From the NCBI GenBank assembly GCA_023391815.1, contig JAEWAF010000035.1, positions 1 through 64,000 on the forward strand: a DNA stretch of 64,000 bases, given 5' to 3'. The DNA comes from Pseudomonadota bacterium (lineage in GTDB: Bacteria; Pseudomonadota; Gammaproteobacteria; Steroidobacterales; Steroidobacteraceae). Made by a program: the position numbers and the translations under genes. Below are positions 63,220-64,000 of this stretch, piece by piece; positions within the stretch are counted from its first letter, which is position 1; each line of letters opens with the position of its first letter. Under the pieces are notes generated by a model. That model ran no database searches, was not told where the DNA came from, and was given only the letters and a program-made list of their open reading frames with translations.

Positions 63220-64000
63220 TTATTTCTTCGCTTTGAAGAGCGCATCGAGATGCTGCTCGTAAGCGTGATAACCGATGCGCTCATACAGTTCTTCGCGCGT
63301 CTGCATCGTGTCGATGACGTTCCGCTGATGGCCGTCGCGGCGGATCGCCTCGTAAACATTCTCGGCGGCCTTGTTCATCGCGCGGAAGGCGCTGAGCGGA
63401 TACAGCACCATCGCCACACCCGCGCTCTTCAGCTCGGGCACGGAGAATAGCGGCGTCTTGCCGAACTCGGTGATGTTCGCGAGCACCGGGACCTTCACCG
63501 CATCGACGAACTTCCGATAGGTCGGCAGGTCGTAGGCCGCTTCGGCGAAAATCGCATCGGCGCCCGCCTCCACGCATTTCACCGAACGCTCGATCGCGGC
63601 GTCGATGCCGAACGAGGCGATCGCGTCGGTGCGCGCGATCAAGTAGAAATCCGGGTCGGTCTTGGCATCGGCCGCGGCCTTCACGCGATCCACCATCTCT
63701 TCGGTGGACACGAGTTCCTTGCCCGGACGATGGCCGCAGCGCTTGGCTCCGACCTGGTCTTCGATGTGGCAGCCGGCCGCGCCGAACTTGATCAGGCTCT
63801 TGACGGTGCGCGCGATGTTGAAGGCGCTCGGACCGAAGCCGGTGTCGATGTCGACGATCAGCGGCAGATCGCACACATCGGTGATGCGACGGATATCGGT
63901 CAGCACGTCGTCGAGATTGTTGATCCCCAAGTCGGGCATGCCCAGCGAACCGGCCGCGACACCGCCGCCCGACAGGTAGATCGCGCGATATCCGGCGCGC
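63220..64000 (-). CDS. prpB: 2-methylisocitrate lyase (partial, cut by window end)
   Basis: The frame stays open to the window edge, so the N-terminal about 35 residues are missing; the last visible residues upstream of Met are [30 protein letters not shown] and [13 protein letters not shown] (active-site KKCGH-type Cys) identify isocitrate-lyase-superfamily PrpB. It cleaves 2-methylisocitrate to pyruvate and succinate. First in the visible prpB-prpC-acnD-prpF operon, 37 nt upstream of prpC. Confidence 0.95.
   Translation of the reverse strand, partial: RAGYRAIYLSGGGVAAGSLGMPDLGINNLDDVLTDIRRITDVCDLPLIVDIDTGFGPSAFNIARTVKSLIKFGAAGCHIEDQVGAKRCGHRPGKELVSTEEMVDRVKAAADAKTDPDFYLIARTDAIASFGIDAAIERSVKCVEAGADAIFAEAAYDLPTYRKFVDAVKVPVLANITEFGKTPLFSVPELKSAGVAMVLYPLSAFRAMNKAAENVYEAIRRDGHQRNVIDTMQTREELYERIGYHAYEQHLDALFKAKK

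Noticed and set aside
1..64000. CRISPR arrays, transposases, integrases, rRNA and tRNA genes
   Set aside because: None recognised on reading both strands; a covariance search was not possible here.

Overview
The window reads as GC-rich chromosomal DNA of a gammaproteobacterium. The evidence is the order rpsO-truB-rbfA-infB-nusA-rimP, a propionate locus using acnD/prpF instead of prpD, and the general character of the proteins. A Steroidobacter/Nevskiales/Xanthomonadales-type relative is my best guess, by inference only.

Layout. (1) 1-6.9 kb, minus strand: the translation/transcription-factor operon rimP-nusA-infB-rbfA-truB-rpsO, with a good sigma70-type promoter for rpsO and a strong hairpin after it where pnp would follow. 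RbfA carries a long Asp-rich tail. A leader with two intrinsic-terminator hairpins lies upstream of rimP. (2) 7.2-12.5 kb, plus strand: an AT-richer accessory block. It holds a P-loop ATPase fused to a PD-(D/E)XK nuclease, a structured RNA element followed by a SymE-type toxin gene, a DUF3800 protein and a YecA/UPF0149-SEC-C protein. Two diverged copies of a roughly 110-150 bp repeat lie just downstream of symE and of the YecA-like gene, a cassette-like arrangement. (3) 12.5-26.1 kb: ordinary housekeeping and accessory genes. These include an exported pentapeptide-repeat protein, an AlkZ-like wHTH protein, LysR with a divergent class-IV aminotransferase, TspO, DUF1003, a repeat lipoprotein, SDR, a membrane protein divergent from TetR, AlkB, YjbR, small stress-like proteins, a serine hydrolase and GNAT.

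(4) 26.2-58.0 kb: an almost complete flagellar locus. On the minus strand, flgBCDEFGHIJKL is followed by an unknown gene. A second minus-strand operon runs fliEFGHIJ-fliDSTKL-fliA-motA-motB-flgM-flgN. flgA is divergent from flgB. On the plus strand lie fliM-fliN-fliP-fliQ-fliR-flhB-flhA. A second FliK-like gene and one flagellin gene (minus) close the locus. The order fliD-S-T-K-L-fliA-motA-motB, the divergent fliM/fliE arrangement, and the lack of fliO, flhF/flhG and chemotaxis genes match the lateral (Flag-2/Laf) type of flagellar cluster rather than a polar one. The lafK regulator of known Flag-2 loci is missing. (5) 58.2-64 kb, minus strand: prpB (cut by the window edge)-prpC-acnD-prpF, the 2-methylcitrate pathway.

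No tRNA, rRNA, CRISPR array, transposase or integrase was recognised.
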